A stretch of DNA of 64,000 nucleotides, taken from contig NZ_SMOD01000001.1 of NCBI RefSeq assembly GCF_004353905.1, positions 248,001 to 312,000 on the forward strand. The letters are read 5' to 3'. A model generated the notes under the pieces. It did not search any database. It was not told the origin of the DNA and saw only the letters and a list, made by a program, of their open reading frames with translations. Made by a program: the position numbers and the translations under genes. The DNA is from Paraburkholderia guartelaensis. Lineage in GTDB: Bacteria > Pseudomonadota > Gammaproteobacteria > Burkholderiales > Burkholderiaceae. Every line of letters begins with the position of its first letter. Position 1 is the first letter of the stretch. Shown here piece after piece: positions 1-8,090 of the stretch.

Positions 1-41
1 GACGAGCGTTGCGTGGCAACGGCCCAACCAGCCGCCGTCCC

Positions 42-827
42 TCAACCAGCCGAGGCGATTTGCCCTTCGAACGTCACGCAGTTTCGGCCGCCGCGCTTGG
101 CGGTGTACAACGCGGAATCGGCGAGTCCGTACGCCGTGTCGAAATCGGTGCCGGCCGGGTTGTCGCTTACGCCGAAGCTGGCGGTAATGGGGCGGCACAC
201 CGGCGCGGGGAACGCGTGATTCGCAATGGCTGCGCGCATGCGCTCGGCGAGTAGCAAGGCATCGGCAATGTCGAAGCCCGGCAAGACGACCGTGAACTCT
301 TCGCCGCCCACGCGTCCGATGATGCCGGTCTCGCCGAGAATGCGCCGCAGGCAGTTCACGATGCCGGAGATCACGCTGTCGCCGGCCGGGTGCCCGAAGT
401 CGTCGTTGACCTTCTTGAAGTCGTCGATGTCGAGCAGGATCATCACTGCCCGATTCGCACGCAGCGCCTTTACCGTGCGCTCGATCACGGCGCTGCGATT
501 GAGCACGCCGGTCAGCGCGTCGTGCGTCGCGCGATATTGCAGTTGCTGCGTGAGCGCCTGCATTTCGCGCTCGGCACGATCGCTGCGTCCGATCAGGCGG
601 CGGGTTTCGCGCATCAGGCGCTCGTAATGCTGGATCAGCTCGATGAGCGCCTCGCGATGACTGTGCGCGTACGCCTCCGGAGCCTCGGCAATCATCCGGG
701 CACGCTCCAGCGCCTCGCTTTCGCTGCGGAACAGGTCGAGGTAGTGATCCTTCATTGCGTCCCGCAAGCCAGTCGTTTCCACGCGCGTCGTCCTCAAAGC
801 ATCCTCACGTTGCAACCGGGCAGTCAT
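42..827 (-). CDS. siaD: SiaD-like diguanylate cyclase (GGDEF)
   Basis: Makes c-di-GMP from two GTP. The 261-residue protein has a helical N-terminal part (about 1-95) and a GGDEF domain (about 98-255). The metal-binding stretch LDIDDFKKVND lies near 131-141 and the active-site GGEEF at 174-178. The usual RxxD inhibitory site five residues upstream is absent (GETG is there), so product inhibition through that site is unlikely. There is no membrane segment. The start overlaps the 3' end of siaC by 23 bases, which suggests translational coupling. As last gene of a four-gene set matching Pseudomonas aeruginosa siaABCD, its activity probably depends on binding unphosphorylated SiaC; that mechanism is known from the Pseudomonas system and inferred here. 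Confidence 0.88.
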   Translation of the reverse strand: MTARLQREDALRTTRVETTGLRDAMKDHYLDLFRSESEALERARMIAEAPEAYAHSHREALIELIQHYERLMRETRRLIGRSDRAEREMQALTQQLQYRATHDALTGVLNRSAVIERTVKALRANRAVMILLDIDDFKKVNDDFGHPAGDSVISGIVNCLRRILGETGIIGRVGGEEFTVVLPGFDIADALLLAERMRAAIANHAFPAPVCRPITASFGVSDNPAGTDFDTAYGLADSALYTAKRGGRNCVTFEGQIASAG

Positions 828-1191
828 TGAACTTGATTGCCGTGAAGTCGGTTTGCAGTTCCTCGCCGAATTCGAGGATCGTTTCGTCTTCTTCGTCGCG
901 ATACCAGTTCACCTGCACCTGGTTGCCCGCCGCTGCGGCGCGATCGAGTGCGTCGAACACGCTGAACAGCATTTTCGTGCTCGAGCTGTTGAAGTAGGTG
1001 AGCGTGACCTCGACCGTGATCGCGGCGTTTTCGCAATCCTTGAGCCAGAGATTGAGCCGCTCGATGATCGGTGCATAAAACGCGGCGGCATGCTCGGGAT
1101 ACGATTCGCCTCGCAGAGACAGCACGTTTTCGTCGAAGCGGAAGTCGATCTCCGGCGACGTTGCCGTGGCGGCGATAAAAAGGTTTTCCAT
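805..1191 (-). CDS. siaC: SiaC family regulator (DUF1987)
   Basis: A 128-residue protein of the SiaC/DUF1987 family. The family hallmark YFNSSSTKML is present at about residues 66-75, and the last Thr (Thr72) aligns with the SiaC threonine that SiaB phosphorylates in Pseudomonas. In that system unphosphorylated SiaC binds and activates the cyclase, and phosphorylation releases it. Here the gene sits between the siaB-like kinase and the siaD-like cyclase on the same strand, with a short gap before it and an overlap after it. The family call is firm; the partner-switch role is by homology. Confidence 0.9.
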   Translation of the reverse strand: MENLFIAATATSPEIDFRFDENVLSLRGESYPEHAAAFYAPIIERLNLWLKDCENAAITVEVTLTYFNSSSTKMLFSVFDALDRAAAAGNQVQVNWYRDEEDETILEFGEELQTDFTAIKFNDCPVAT

Positions 1192-1209
1192 TTTGTACGC
1201 GTGCCCTGG

Positions 1210-1773
1210 TCAGATGATGGTCTTGAGGCAAAACAGTGTGGTGCCCGTGTCGTCTTCGCGTGGATGAAACGCGAATTCGAGCGGCGCACTGGCGTCGCGC
1301 GCCATCGTCAGAAAACCCAGTCCCGCGCCTTTGCTATCGGCAGGCGTGTCCGCGCGCAGCGACATCTTGTAGGCCTGCTTGATTTCTTCGATCGACATGT
1401 TGCGCAGCGGCTCCAGCTTCTCGCGCAAGTCGTCTACGGCCGCCGTGGCGATGGGATTCACGCATACCATGAGATGGCGCTCGCCTTCGGCGGAAATGCA
1501 CATCGCGCCTTCGCGTATTGCGCCGCCCTGGCCTTGATCTTCCGAGAGCGCGTCGCACGAGTAGTGCACGATATTGTGCGAAAGCTCGATGAACGACGAA
1601 AAGATCCTTCTGCGCGTGGACGAGCTCAGTCCCGCCACTTCCAGTTGCAGTTTGACGACCTCGCTCATCGCCGCGACGATGCTGTGCGAGAAATAGCCTT
1701 TGTGATAGAAGAGCAAGCTGCGCTTCTGTGCGATTTCGAAGAAGCAGCAGTTTTGATCCAGAATTCCAGACAT
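1210..1773 (-). CDS. siaB: SiaB family protein kinase (DUF6272)
   Basis: A 187-residue GHKL-fold protein of the SiaB type. An N-box-like helix, FIELSHNIVHYS, lies near residues 62-73 and a glycine-containing nucleotide-lid motif, GAGLGFLTMA, lies near 148-157. In Pseudomonas SiaB is the kinase that phosphorylates SiaC, opposed by the SiaA phosphatase. The gene begins 14 bases after the siaA stop, so the two are surely co-transcribed. No membrane segment is visible. Function is assigned from the motif plus its place in the siaABCD order. Confidence 0.83.
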   Translation of the reverse strand: MSGILDQNCCFFEIAQKRSLLFYHKGYFSHSIVAAMSEVVKLQLEVAGLSSSTRRRIFSSFIELSHNIVHYSCDALSEDQGQGGAIREGAMCISAEGERHLMVCVNPIATAAVDDLREKLEPLRNMSIEEIKQAYKMSLRADTPADSKGAGLGFLTMARDASAPLEFAFHPREDDTGTTLFCLKTII

Positions 1774-1787
1774 ATCGGTGAACTACC

Positions 1788-3020
1788 TCAAACTCGTGCG
1801 AAGAAAAGCGTGACGTCGTCGCGACGCGCCTGTGAGCCTTGCCATTCGGCGAAGGTTTCGAGCAAGCGTGCGCAGATGAAAGAAGAAGCGTGCTCGCGCT
1901 CAGCGAGAATCCGGTCGAGCGTCCGGCGTTTGCCGAAGCCGATTTTTCGCGGGCCGCCAATCTGATCGGTCAGGCCATCCGTGGAAACGAACAGCAGGCT
2001 GCCGTGCGGCAAGGCTACGGCGTGCTGGCTCCACGTGTAATCGGCGAGGCTGTCGACATAGCCCACGCCCATGCGGTCGCCGGCAATGCTTTCGAACTGT
2101 TCCGCGTCCGCACGCAAGACATGCAGCGCGACGCGCGCACCCGCGAAGTGCAGCACCTGGGTGGCGGCGTCGAACCAGAAGAACGCTGCATCCAGACCGT
2201 CGTTGGACTGCGGGGCGTCGCCCGTGCCGTTGATTTGCCCGAGCAGACCCTTCACGTTGCGATTGACGGCTGCCAGCAGCGCGGATGGGTTGCGCGGGCC
2301 GATCTGTTCGAGCGCCTGCGAGAGCGACGCCGAGGCGAGCAAGGTCATGAATGCGCCGGGGACGCCGTGCCCCGTGCAATCGGCCACCGCGCCGAACCAG
2401 CCGTCGGCGAACGCCGCGAAATGGTAGAAGTCGCCGCCCACTACGTCGCGCGGTTCCCAGACGAGCGCGGCATCGGGCAGCATGGTCGCAAGCGTTTCGC
2501 GCGAGGCGCGCAGCATGGCTTGCTGGATCACGCTCGCATACTCGATGCTCTGCATGATCTGCCGATTCTTTTCCGCCTGCATTTCCGCGACGATGGAGAG
2601 CAAGCGCAAGCCGTTGCCCACGCCAACGAAGCGGCCGTCGCGCGTCACGATGAAACCGTCGACCAGCGCCTTTTCGCCGACCTCGACGGTTTTGAACGTG
2701 AGGGCCTCGATGCTCATGGCCGCGTCGACGATCAATGGCTCTTTGTCCATGAACGCGATGCAGCTCTTTTTGTCGTATAGCTCGCGATGAAACGGCTTGC
2801 TCATTTGCGACAGGAAAATATCGCGGTTGATGAGCCCGATCGGGCGATCGTTTTCGATCACCGCGAGACTGGCCATGTCGCGCCTCGAATAGAAAATCTC
2901 CATGACGAGAGAGTTCGAATCCGAAGCGTCGATAGCCGGCACTTCCAGAGCCAGTTCTCCGGCGCTGCGCGGGCCTACGGGTAGACCCGGACGACGAAAC
3001 TGCGCGAGCGCGGGGTGCAT
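1788..3020 (-). CDS. siaA: SiaA-like PP2C phosphatase with N-terminal CBS-like region
   Basis: A 410-residue protein, first of the sia operon. Residues about 15-145 read like a pair of CBS repeats (ENDRPIGLINRDIF; TRDGRFVGVGNGLRLL). Residues about 160-410 form a SpoIIE/PP2C phosphatase domain with the metal motif DVVGGDFYHF near 192-201, a second metal site ADCTGHGVPGAF, and a late STDGLTDQ. The Pseudomonas SiaA has a membrane-anchored sensory N-terminus; here there is no transmembrane segment, so the input signal is probably a soluble ligand bound by the CBS pair. It would dephosphorylate SiaC and so favour c-di-GMP synthesis. Domain calls are from motifs; the ligand is unknown. Confidence 0.85.
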   Translation of the reverse strand: MHPALAQFRRPGLPVGPRSAGELALEVPAIDASDSNSLVMEIFYSRRDMASLAVIENDRPIGLINRDIFLSQMSKPFHRELYDKKSCIAFMDKEPLIVDAAMSIEALTFKTVEVGEKALVDGFIVTRDGRFVGVGNGLRLLSIVAEMQAEKNRQIMQSIEYASVIQQAMLRASRETLATMLPDAALVWEPRDVVGGDFYHFAAFADGWFGAVADCTGHGVPGAFMTLLASASLSQALEQIGPRNPSALLAAVNRNVKGLLGQINGTGDAPQSNDGLDAAFFWFDAATQVLHFAGARVALHVLRADAEQFESIAGDRMGVGYVDSLADYTWSQHAVALPHGSLLFVSTDGLTDQIGGPRKIGFGKRRTLDRILAEREHASSFICARLLETFAEWQGSQARRDDVTLFFARV

Positions 3021-3198
3021 GACTATCCATTCCGATTAATATGGAGAATCAGCACGCTAATGGCTATTTATGTCATTCTCGTTACATGAGCGAGAGTAAG
3101 CGTTCAAGTTGGCTTGTTTAATACACCGTAATGATCGGCGAGTGCCACGCTAACGTTTGCGCATTTTTTTCGCTTCCCTCGCGCAGGGTTTCGGTGCT

Positions 3199-3507
3199 TC
3201 ACACTTCTATATAGATGCGTCCGCCTTCGACCCTGGCCGGGTACGTTGCGAGCTTCTCACATACTGGTGCGCAAAGCGGTTTGCCGTCGCGCACGTCGAA
3301 GCGTCCATTGTGCTTCGGACACTCGATCACATGACCCATGACGAGCCCGTCACTCAGGTGCACGTGTTCATGTGTGCAGAGCCCGTCGCTCGCGTAGACC
3401 TGATCTTCTACGCGGTAAATTGCAAAGGTGCGTCCGCCGTGGTCGAAGCGCATGACGTCTTCGTCTTCGATATCGTCGAGTGCGGCTGCGTCGATCCATT
3501 GGGTCAT
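3199..3507 (-). CDS. Rieske [2Fe-2S] ferredoxin (MocE-like)
   Basis: A 102-residue ferredoxin that carries electrons on a Rieske cluster. Both ligand boxes are visible: CTHEH near residues 43-47 and CPKHNGRFD about 20 residues later. I place the start at the internal ATG at 3507 because it has a GGAGAC ribosome site upstream and the family begins there (MTQWIDAA). The longer frame to 3648 runs into the desaturase gene. It follows the desaturase in the same direction, as in MocD/MocE-type pairs, and is the likely electron donor for it. The substrate is unknown. Confidence 0.88.
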   Translation of the reverse strand: MTQWIDAAALDDIEDEDVMRFDHGGRTFAIYRVEDQVYASDGLCTHEHVHLSDGLVMGHVIECPKHNGRFDVRDGKPLCAPVCEKLATYPARVEGGRIYIEV

Positions 3508-3550
3508 CGGGTGTCTCCAGATTGGTATTGAAAGTTGTGCGCGCAACGGA

Positions 3551-4621
3551 TCAAGCTTCGGCGTGGCCCGGTACCGGGCGCGCCACGTGATAGTAGGGGT
3601 CGCGTGTTTGCCGCACGAGCGCGGGAATGATTTCCGCGTAGGCGGCAAGGCTGCTGCGATAAGGCGGCGGCATATCCATTTTCACCACTTCGTGCAGACG
3701 CGGCAGCGCGTGAAAAGGAACCATCGGAAACATGTGATGCTCGACGTGATAATTCATGTTCCAGTAGAGGAAGCGGAACACGGGATTCATCATCACCGTG
3801 CGGCAGTTGCGCCGGTGGTCGAGCACGTTCTCGGGCATGCCCGCATGCTGCGTGAGGCCGAAGTAGAGATAAAGCCACGCGCCGTAGAGGCTCGGCAGGC
3901 CGATATAAAGCAGCGGCAGGATAGTGCGAAAGCCGATGCACGCGCCAATCACAATTGCGTAGACAAAGAGGCTCAGGCGCGCTTCGCGAATGGCCTTGGG
4001 CCATTCGGAGGCGGGCACGAAGCTTTGTTCTTCCGCGCCCAGACGTCCGCATGCTGCGGAGATCATGCGCGGCAGCTCGCGCGAGGCGTGCTTGAGCGCG
4101 AAGACGTTGAGGGCGAGCGAGAACCAGTCGGTGGGGCGCGGCGCGGCGATCTCGGGATCGCGGCCCACCACCAATGTGTCGGTGTGATGGCGCGCGTGGC
4201 TCCAGCGCCAGATTGTCGCGCAGCGGAATATCTGGAACGACGCAATCTGATAGAGCACGTCGTTCATCCAGCGCGTCTTGAATGCGGTGCCGTGCCCCGC
4301 TTCGTGCCAGCGCGAATCGGCGGGGCTGCAATAGAGCGTGCCGTAGAGCAGGAACGCGGGTACGGCCCACCACGAATGCGCGTGCCAGAGAAACCCGGCG
4401 AGCACGCCGCTTGCGACGATGGCCGCATACCAGATCACGGTGTCGCGTATCGCGCGCGCGTCGCTGCGCTGCATCAGCTGCTTCATCACGGGGCGCGGCA
4501 CGGCGCACCGATACCAGTCCGCGTTGACGAGGCCCGCTGCGCGCGCGCGTTCGCCTGCACCGCCGATGAGCCGGTAGTCCGCATGATGCGGCGCGTAGGC
4601 GTGAGTCTCCTGGTCGGCCAC
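3551..4621 (-). CDS. fatty-acid-desaturase-type di-iron oxygenase (MocD-like)
   Basis: A 356-residue integral membrane di-iron enzyme. The three histidine boxes are present: HEAGH (about residue 106), HARHH (about 143) and HVEHH (about 292). Hydrophobic segments sit near 60-95 and 215-255. A GTG start at 4621 is chosen because AAGGAGAC precedes it. The paired Rieske ferredoxin downstream suggests electron delivery without a cytochrome b5 domain. Related proteins desaturate or hydroxylate lipids, hydrocarbons or, for MocD, a rhizopine-related compound. The substrate cannot be told from sequence. Confidence 0.88.
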   Translation of the reverse strand: MADQETHAYAPHHADYRLIGGAGERARAAGLVNADWYRCAVPRPVMKQLMQRSDARAIRDTVIWYAAIVASGVLAGFLWHAHSWWAVPAFLLYGTLYCSPADSRWHEAGHGTAFKTRWMNDVLYQIASFQIFRCATIWRWSHARHHTDTLVVGRDPEIAAPRPTDWFSLALNVFALKHASRELPRMISAACGRLGAEEQSFVPASEWPKAIREARLSLFVYAIVIGACIGFRTILPLLYIGLPSLYGAWLYLYFGLTQHAGMPENVLDHRRNCRTVMMNPVFRFLYWNMNYHVEHHMFPMVPFHALPRLHEVVKMDMPPPYRSSLAAYAEIIPALVRQTRDPYYHVARPVPGHAEA

Positions 4622-4719
4622 GAGTGTCTCCTTGAAGTGTTGGCAGCGCGCGGCGTGCGATGCGCGGCGCGTTTCAACACAAAAATAGGTGACGCAAGGC
4701 CCGGGCTCAACCGGAAGTT

Positions 4720-4735
4720 TGACGAAATTTCGTCA
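4720..4735. promoter_or_regulatory. 16-bp perfect palindrome upstream of desaturase operon
   Basis: TGACGAAATTTCGTCA reads identically on both strands. It lies about 100 bases before the desaturase start, in the 131-base gap after alr, where the desaturase promoter must be. A perfect 16-base palindrome in a promoter region suggests an operator for a dimeric regulator such as a TetR or MarR protein, but none is encoded next to it. Confidence 0.5.
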
Positions 4736-4752
4736 GCGAGCTTTCGGCGCAG

Positions 4753-5874
4753 TCAGGCTGCCACGCGCTCGCCGCTTGTTTGCGCAGCGCGGGACGTCAG
4801 CGCATCGTCGGCCACGACCACCGGCACGCGCAGCGCGAGTGCGCACATCAGCTCATAGCCGATGGTGCCCGACGCTTCGGCCACTTCGTCCACGCGCACC
4901 TGGTCGCCCCACAGCTCGACGCTCGAACCGATGCCCGCCTGCGGGCAGGGCGTGAGATCGACCGTGAGCATGTCCATCGACACACGGCCCACCACGCGCG
5001 TGCGCACGCCATCGATGGCAATCGGCGTGCCGGTGGGCGCGTGGCGCGGATAGCCGTCCGCATAGCCGCACGCCACCACGCCGATGCGCATGGGCCGGTC
5101 GACCGCGAAGGTGCGGCCGTAGCCGATGGTTTCCTGCGGCGCGAGCGTTTGCACGCCGATGATGCGGCTCGTGAGCGTCATGGCCGCGCGCAGGCCGAAG
5201 CCTTCCACGTGCCGTGCCACGCCCGTGGGGGACGCGCCATATAGGATCGTGCCGGGGCGCACCCAGTCGCGATGCGCGCGCGGGTGCCAGAGCACGCCCG
5301 CCGAATTCGATACCGACTGCTCGCCGGGAAGGTCCTGCACCACCGCGTCGAACGTGTCGAGCTGCCAGTCGATGTGGCCGTCGTCAGCGTTCGCGAAGTG
5401 CGTCATGAGTCCGATTGCGCCGATCGACGCGATGCCGCGTGCGCGCTCCCATGCGGCGCGATAAGCATGGGGGCGGAAGCCCAGGCGGTTCATGCCCGAG
5501 TTCATCTTCAGCTGGATATCGATGGGACGCTGCGGCTTCGCTGCCGCGAGCAGATCGAGTTGCTCGTCGCAGTGCACGGCCACGGTGAGCCGGTGCGCTG
5601 CGGCCAGTTCGACGTCGGCGGGGTCGAACACGCCTTCGAGCAGCAGCAGCGGTTTGGTCCAGCCCAGTTCGCGAACGCGCACGGCTTCATCGAGGTCGAG
5701 CAGCGCGATGCCGTCGGCGCCCGCGAGCGCCGGATAGATGCGCTCGATCCCGTGTCCGTACGCATTGGCCTTGATCACGGCGAAGGCGCGCGAGCCGGCG
5801 GCGAGCTGCTTCGCCAGCTGCAGGTTGTGACGGATGGCGTCGGGTTGAATGCGGGCGACGATGGGGCGCGGCAT
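4753..5874 (-). CDS. alr: alanine racemase
   Basis: A 373-residue PLP enzyme interconverting L- and D-alanine for peptidoglycan (or, as DadX, for alanine catabolism). The PLP lysine is Lys35 in [10 protein letters not shown], and the second catalytic base is the Tyr of TIGYGRTF near residue 256. The N-terminal TIM barrel and the C-terminal beta domain ([14 protein letters not shown]) are both present, and the length is normal for the family. It stands alone between a desaturase operon and a hydrolase. Nothing next to it tells whether it is the biosynthetic or the catabolic isozyme. Confidence 0.95.
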   Translation of the reverse strand: MPRPIVARIQPDAIRHNLQLAKQLAAGSRAFAVIKANAYGHGIERIYPALAGADGIALLDLDEAVRVRELGWTKPLLLLEGVFDPADVELAAAHRLTVAVHCDEQLDLLAAAKPQRPIDIQLKMNSGMNRLGFRPHAYRAAWERARGIASIGAIGLMTHFANADDGHIDWQLDTFDAVVQDLPGEQSVSNSAGVLWHPRAHRDWVRPGTILYGASPTGVARHVEGFGLRAAMTLTSRIIGVQTLAPQETIGYGRTFAVDRPMRIGVVACGYADGYPRHAPTGTPIAIDGVRTRVVGRVSMDMLTVDLTPCPQAGIGSSVELWGDQVRVDEVAEASGTIGYELMCALALRVPVVVADDALTSRAAQTSGERVAA

Positions 5875-6007
5875 AGGCGTTCCTGTGGGTTGGACGGCGA
5901 CGGTCTAGTGATTTGTGCAATCGTATTGATTTTCGTCCAGTTATTTTTAATGTATTTTTCGACGAATTTGGTTGAAACGACTGTCGACCGTCTCGCCATG
6001 CAGCCGA

Positions 6008-6610
6008 TCAGTCCGCCATCAAATGCGCATCCACGAGCGGCGCCAACGCTTCTGCATGGACGCTCGCGAGATCGTGCTCGCCGCCGCGCACCACGTGCAG
6101 CGTGGAATTGGCGAGCAGGGCGTTGAGCCGCTCGCCAACCGCGACAGGACTCAACGGATCGTTGTCGCCCCAAAGCAGCAGAGCCGGCTGGGTGACGCTG
6201 GCGATCTGGTTCGAAAGGTCCGTATGGAACGAGACGAACCACTCCGGGAAGGCGCTCGTGTCGCCGGCGCGCCAGTTCTGCGCGCCGAGCGCCGCAGTGT
6301 CGATGCCGCCCGACGTGACCGAGAGCACCAGATGCGTGACGAACTGCGGCTTTTCGAGCGCCGCGCGCACGGCGATGACGCCGCCCATCGACTGGGCGAT
6401 CAGTGCCGTGGGCTGATCGAGCATGGCCAGCACGCGCTGCACGATGGCGTCGATGCTCGCGACTGCCGGGTCCGCCGGTTCGCCGCCAAAACCCGGATAG
6501 CCCACGAAGCGGCGCGCCACCGGCGTGGCGAGGCGACCGGACAGCGGTTGCCAAAAGGCCTTGTTGCCGGAAGCGCCGGGCAGGAAAAGCAATTGTTCGG
6601 GAGTGCTCAC
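6008..6610 (-). CDS. alpha/beta hydrolase
   Basis: A 200-residue cytosolic alpha/beta hydrolase, shorter than most because the cap region is small. The nucleophile elbow is AQSMGG (Ser about 74), the acid is in GDNDPLSP, and the catalytic His is in GGEHDL near 180. A GTG start at 6610 is supported by CTGGAGAAA upstream. It follows the LysR gene by 37 bases on the same strand and may be co-transcribed with it. Substrate unknown. Confidence 0.82.
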   Translation of the reverse strand: MSTPEQLLFLPGASGNKAFWQPLSGRLATPVARRFVGYPGFGGEPADPAVASIDAIVQRVLAMLDQPTALIAQSMGGVIAVRAALEKPQFVTHLVLSVTSGGIDTAALGAQNWRAGDTSAFPEWFVSFHTDLSNQIASVTQPALLLWGDNDPLSPVAVGERLNALLANSTLHVVRGGEHDLASVHAEALAPLVDAHLMAD

Positions 6611-6647
6611 GTGTGTTTCTCCAGTGGGCCTGCAAGGAATGATGTGT

Positions 6648-7541
6648 TCATTGTGCGTCGCCCGCCGGCTGCTGCTCGCGAGCGCGCGATTCGAGCAGCT
6701 GGATCAGCAGACGCGCGGGTTCGCTCAGCGTGCCCGGCGCGCGATGCACGAGGCCGACGTCGCGGTGGAACGTGTGCTGTCCGAGATCGATTGCGCGCAC
6801 TTTGGCGGGCCAGCGCCGCCATGCCGATGTTTGCGGCACCAGCGCGACGCCCACGCCGTTCGCAACGAGGCCGACGATAGCCTCCAGTTCGTCGAGTTCG
6901 CTCAGGTCCTGCACGGTGTAGTGCATGCGGCGCAGGAAGCGGTCCACCTGGCGTCCGCCGAACGATGCGCGGTCGTAGCGGATGAAGGGTTGCGTCGCGA
7001 GCAGTTCGGCCCAGTCGTGGCCTTTCACATGGCGCGGCACGATGAGGCGGAACGGCTCGCGCGCGAGCGTGGTCCAGCGCAAATCGCTTTGCAGTGCGAA
7101 GGGTGGCCGGATGATGGCCGCCATGTCGATTTCGCCCGCATCCACGAGATTGTGAAGCTCCATCGAAACGCCGGGGATCACGCGCGTGCGGCAGCCGGGA
7201 CAACGGCGGTGGAATTCGGCGAGCGCCTCCGGCACCAGCGCGCGCTGCACGGAAGCGATTGCGCCGAGCGTGACGCGCTCTGTCGCTGCGGGGCCAGCTG
7301 CGCTCGAACTCAGGTTTTCATAGAGCCGGATGACTTCCTGCGCCTGGGCGAGGATCTGCTGGCCCATCGCGTTCAGGCGCGCGTTGCGCCCCTCGCGGTC
7401 GAACAGCGCGAAGCCCAGCTCAGCTTCGAGGCGCTGCATTTGTGCGCTCACAGCGGCCTGGGTCAGGCCGATCTTCTGTCCCGCCGCGGCGAACGTGCCT
7501 TCTCTCGCCACCGCAACGAGGGTTCTGAGTTCGCGTATCAT
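6648..7541 (-). CDS. LysR-family transcriptional regulator
   Basis: A 297-residue LysR regulator. The N-terminal winged helix-turn-helix is clear (FAAAGQKIGLTQAAVSAQMQ), followed by a two-lobed effector domain ending in a variable tail. It is divergent from the VOC gene at 7644 across about 100 AT-rich bases, so it probably controls that gene and its own operon with the hydrolase. The effector is unknown. Confidence 0.92.
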   Translation of the reverse strand: MIRELRTLVAVAREGTFAAAGQKIGLTQAAVSAQMQRLEAELGFALFDREGRNARLNAMGQQILAQAQEVIRLYENLSSSAAGPAATERVTLGAIASVQRALVPEALAEFHRRCPGCRTRVIPGVSMELHNLVDAGEIDMAAIIRPPFALQSDLRWTTLAREPFRLIVPRHVKGHDWAELLATQPFIRYDRASFGGRQVDRFLRRMHYTVQDLSELDELEAIVGLVANGVGVALVPQTSAWRRWPAKVRAIDLGQHTFHRDVGLVHRAPGTLSEPARLLIQLLESRAREQQPAGDAQ

Positions 7542-7643
7542 TCATCAAAAATATTTGTGTATTGGAAAATTATATATTGATTTTGTTTTTGCTTCGGTCT
7601 GTCTACCATGGCGGGATCGCTTTCGAAGACAGTGGAGACACGC

Positions 7644-8069
7644 ATGTCGCTTTCCCCCTTTCACCTCGCCATTCCCGTTTATGACCTCGCTGCCGCGCGC
7701 GACTTCTACGGCCGTGTATTCGGGCTGGCAGAGGGGCGCTCCAGTGCGCAGTGGGTCGACTTCGACTTCTTCGGCCATCAGCTCGTGATTCACGAGCACC
7801 CGAAAACGGCCTCGCAGGACCACGCGCACACGAACCCCGTGGACGGCCACGACGTGCCGGTGCCGCACTTCGGCGTCGTGCTGAGCTGGAGCGACTGGGA
7901 GGCGCTGGCCGAGCGCCTCAAGACCTTCGGCGTGAAGTTCGTGATCGAACCTTACGTGCGCTTCAAGGGACAGGTGGGCGAGCAAGCCACGATGTTCTTC
8001 CTCGACCCGTGCGGCAACGCGCTCGAATTCAAGGCGTTCAAGGATATCGGCCAGCTGTTCGCCAAATAA
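7644..8069 (+). CDS. VOC/glyoxalase-family protein
   Basis: A 141-residue vicinal-oxygen-chelate protein with one pair of beta-alpha-beta-beta-beta units. Candidate metal ligands are the His of PFHLAIPV, the His of PHFGVVLSW and the Glu of GNALEFKAF. The ATG at 7644 is chosen over an upstream frame start because AGTGGAGA lies just before it and the family begins at this point. It is divergent from a LysR regulator. Such proteins can be dioxygenases, lyases or resistance proteins; no reaction can be assigned. Confidence 0.85.
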   Translation: MSLSPFHLAIPVYDLAAARDFYGRVFGLAEGRSSAQWVDFDFFGHQLVIHEHPKTASQDHAHTNPVDGHDVPVPHFGVVLSWSDWEALAERLKTFGVKFVIEPYVRFKGQVGEQATMFFLDPCGNALEFKAFKDIGQLFAK

Positions 8070-8090
8070 GCGTGAATGGCCGCGAGGCGA

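Noticed and set aside
853-1965. 370-codon plus-strand open frame across the sia genes
   Set aside because: Antisense shadow of siaC/siaB; Arg/His/Ala-rich sequence without motifs, while the minus strand carries clear families.
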